Source of the DNA: Beaufortia kweichowensis
Taxonomy: Eukaryota > Chordata > Actinopteri > Cypriniformes > Gastromyzontidae
Length of the DNA stretch: 64,000 nt
Assembly: GCA_019155185.1 (NCBI GenBank)
Contig: CM032806.1
Span: 2,245,001-2,309,000 of the forward strand
Reading direction: 5' to 3'
Position 1 is the stretch's first letter, and each line of letters starts with the position of its first letter. The position numbers and the translations under genes are program-made. The notes below the pieces were generated by a model. That model ran no database searches and had not been told where the DNA came from. It worked only from the letters and a program-made list of their open reading frames with translations. Below, in pieces: positions 62,338 through 64,000 of the stretch.

Positions 62338-64000
62338 GACCGCTCCAAATCTAAATCCACCCCGATGGGCAGTCGCACTTTACAATAGTCAAAGTTCTCG
62401 TACAGGCAGTATGTAAGTTCATTTTCCCCACAGTACGTTTGGCTTATAACTCACAGTATAGAAACATCTGATGTAAACCTGACCGTGCGGTTTCAACCAA
62501 GAGGTGCTAAATCAAAACGTAACCGCTGATGTTTATTTTTCTGTTTTTTGAGTAGATTTATGATTGCGTTTAATTTTTCAGAGTGGTTTGTCCAGACCAC
62601 ACCTGCGCTGCTGACTGCGCAGTTTTAGCAAACAGGCAGTAATTCCTGACGGATGCGTATCACGTTGCATGAGCCGGTGACCCCATTCCCCTCCCCAAAA
62701 AAAATCGCGACACAAAAACGATGCTTAAACTGCTCAAAAGGATGTTGCTTAATTATCCTAAAACTTTTTTTATGCATTAATGAGTCCCACATTTAGTTAA
62801 GAACAACCTGCCCGAGTAATTTATTAGTAATTTTAGCCTTGAGATGAACAAAAACATGGCTTTTGATGATGACCTTTTAAGATTAAGACTGAATTAAAAA
62901 GCAAGCTCTTTAATTTTAAAATTCATGCTGTAAATTTCAAGGCAGATTTTCATTTACATTCAATGAAACTTTGCCGTTTATTATATCAGATACATTTTTA
63001 GGAATTTTTTACCTGCTAAAATTATACGTATGCAAATAACTAAAAGCAAATATGATTAGCAGTTTAAAAAAAACAAATGACACAAACGTCAGGAGAATCT
63101 ACTGACGTACTGTACTCAACAGTATGAATACTCAAAGCTTAATGATCAGTAAATATCTACATTCAAACTGAAAGCATAACTAATAAGGCCCCAATGGATT
63201 TCCCTACTGTTTAATCATCCCACATTATGAATGCTTTGGTGGATGTTTATTTGCCTGGACTGACCTTGTTTAAATTAGGACATATTTTTAAGATTATGTT
63301 AAAAACAAACACATCTCCCTGTAGCTCCGGCTGTGTGATCTTCTGAAGGTATTTTGTGTTTTTGTGTTCATGCTGTACATTCTCCATTGTGTGACTTTAC
63401 TCAAAAACACAATCGATACGCAGTTACACAAGGCAGAACTCAGAACCACATACAGCAAGGAATAGAAAACAGCTGAGAGTATTTTCAAATGATATATCGG
63501 CCACCTAAAGTACCTGGAATAAACCCGATAGTTTGCAGTTCACCTCCGAGGCAGCAGAGAGCAACACTGCTGTCGCAAAGATGTTGAAACGTACGTCAGA
63601 TAAGAGGAAATGACTTAAGGCCTTGTTGTTTGTGTATACAGACAGATTTGACACAATCTTCCTATTTAATGAAGCTGGAACCTCGTCTGGGTTCACGATA
63701 AGGTTTATGCAGACGACGGATTCGTGAAATATCCTACGGTTACTCTACAATGTGAAAAATTGCATCGGCCTGTTGAAACGGCGTTAAAACAATCAGTGAG
63801 TTGAACAGTCGCCCCTTCGTTGTGCTTGGCATCTTGAAAACGTTTTGGCTGTCGTTTTGACAAAACCACAGGAACATTTGACATAACTGCATGAATCCGC
63901 TAACAAACATTGGGAATTTCGAGTCGGGACATACAGGTAACTTAAAATTCATGGCTTGCAGAAAATTTGAGAGTTATTGCTCTAGATGGATTTACTACAT
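61500..64000. other. Right-edge region, no exon recognised
   Basis: AT-rich sequence with a (CT)n tract at about 62310-62338 and some GC-balanced stretches. It could include a 3'UTR of a minus-strand gene lying to the right, but nothing in it identifies one. Confidence 0.4.
62310..62338. repeat. (CT)n microsatellite
   Basis: A short pure CT run. Confidence 0.9.

Overview
The window is vertebrate nuclear DNA. It is AT-rich and has long GA/CA/AT microsatellites, small intron-split exons with GT..AG borders, Tc1-type MITEs and tRNA-derived SINEs with the teleost tail 'GTAAGTCGCTxTGGATAAA'. Together these point to a bony fish, most likely a cyprinid. This assignment is inferred from repeat style and protein similarity; no database was searched.

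Three protein genes are recognised, and their exons were assembled by hand with consistent splice phases. (1) bcap31 (+), the last four coding exons between 2980 and 8531; its 5' exons lie left of the window and its 3'UTR probably ends near 10.2 kb. (2) slc6a8 (-), the Na+/Cl- dependent creatine transporter, complete in 13 coding exons from 37223 down to 16798, predicting 654 residues and ending in ESVM like the human protein. (3) pnck (+), a CaMK1-type kinase, complete in 11 coding exons from 44171 to 48327, predicting 331 residues. bcap31 and slc6a8 converge tail to tail; slc6a8 and pnck diverge head to head. Gene order and relative orientation match human Xq28 (PNCK-SLC6A8-BCAP31), so this is an ancient conserved block. 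The genes act in ER quality control, creatine uptake and calcium signalling; their proximity does not imply a shared pathway.

Layout: 1-2979 bcap31 intron; 2980-10200 bcap31 3' half; 10200-16400 intergenic, with an AT-rich tandem array at 13.8-14.9 kb and an AAAAT satellite at 15.6-15.8 kb; 16400-37990 slc6a8 and its GC-rich promoter side; 38-43.6 kb intergenic, with an intact Tc1-type MITE; 43.6-48.5 kb pnck; 48.5-64 kb no recognisable coding exon, but a CTCF-like motif, several repeats and some GC-balanced, possibly conserved non-coding stretches.

No previously undescribed protein system was found. The most unusual structures are: a ~280 bp near-perfect inverted repeat in slc6a8 intron 1 (35603-35882); a 15-bp exact direct repeat across a bcap31 intron that creates tandem in-frame acceptors; and long homopurine/homopyrimidine tracts close to splice sites in slc6a8 and pnck.
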